From Bordetella parapertussis (GTDB taxonomy: Bacteria > Pseudomonadota > Gammaproteobacteria > Burkholderiales > Burkholderiaceae_C), in contig CAMCTC010000073.1 in NCBI GenBank assembly GCA_945878355.1, positions 1-23,848 on the forward strand: a stretch of 23,848 bases of DNA. Reading direction: 5' to 3'. Positions 23,779 through 23,848 of the stretch are shown here, piece after piece. Both the position numbers and the translations under genes were made by a program. Below the pieces are notes generated by a model. It saw only the letters and a program-made list of their open reading frames with translations. It ran no database searches and was not told the DNA's origin. Within the stretch, counting starts at the first letter, position 1. The number at the start of each line of letters is the position of its first letter.

Positions 23779-23848
23779 TTGCCTGACCACCAGGCAGATC
23801 ACGACCTTGGTCAGGCGGACGATGGACAAGCTGCTGGCGCCGACCTTC
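23767..23848 (-). CDS. C-terminal end of an unidentified protein (partial)
   Basis: A minus-strand frame enters from the right edge and gives about 26 residues (ending LVVRQMGV) before TGA at 23767-23769. The fragment is rich in Val/Leu/Ile and could be a membrane or core-strand segment, but no family is recognisable. The strong hairpin directly after the stop supports it as the genuine end of a gene. Confidence 0.5.
   Translation of the reverse strand, partial: KVGASSLSIVRLTKVVICLVVRQMGV

Overview
The window is high-GC, densely coded bacterial DNA. Two periplasmic Bug-type (TctC-like) binding proteins with no transporter partners, many single-copy catabolic enzymes and the codon style point to a betaproteobacterium, probably of the order Burkholderiales. 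This placement is inferred from gene content; no rRNA or taxonomic marker gene is present.

Positions 1-7724 hold assorted catabolic genes. They are the tail of an unidentified gene, a YibF-like glutathione S-transferase, a CodA-type deaminase whose position equivalent to E. coli Asp314 is Cys (predicted to favour 5-methylcytosine), a divergent pair of PhyH-type dioxygenase and short-chain dehydrogenase, a SnoaL-like protein, a class V aminotransferase and a Baeyer-Villiger monooxygenase.

Positions 7795-15641 are all on the minus strand. The centre is a tightly packed nucleoside-salvage operon: cytidine deaminase, purine nucleoside phosphorylase, deoxyribose-phosphate aldolase, a lipoprotein 5'-nucleotidase, thymidine phosphorylase, and a divergent TrpF-like protein whose start overlaps the deoA stop. 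A ROK-family kinase without the usual zinc motif lies upstream, and a Bug receptor downstream. Together they would strip phosphate from nucleotides outside the cytoplasm, deaminate and phosphorolyse the nucleosides, and feed deoxyribose carbon into central metabolism. No phosphopentomutase or nucleoside permease is seen here.

Positions 15830-21982 begin with a 5'-truncated SDR remnant. A second catabolic unit follows: Bug receptor, D-2-hydroxyacid dehydrogenase and RraA-like aldolase (the last two overlapping by ATGA), then an amidase, all on the minus strand. An exported cyclase-family protein is divergent from them. The 490-bp region between amidase and cyclase carries a sigma70-like promoter, a large nested dyad, a 14-bp sequence shared with the region upstream of the aldolase gene, and a faint TPP-riboswitch-like string.

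Positions 21983-23848 look like a degraded accessory zone: tandem hairpins, a vapBC pair with intact antitoxin and a toxin broken after about 23 codons, an SGNH hydrolase gene between two 15-bp direct repeats, and the end of another minus-strand gene followed by a strong hairpin. No CRISPR array, tRNA, rRNA or intact insertion sequence was seen. The best candidates for new biology are the TrpF-like member of the nucleoside operon, the predicted 5-methylcytosine deaminase, and the amidase/aldolase/dehydrogenase/cyclase unit with its shared regulatory sequences.
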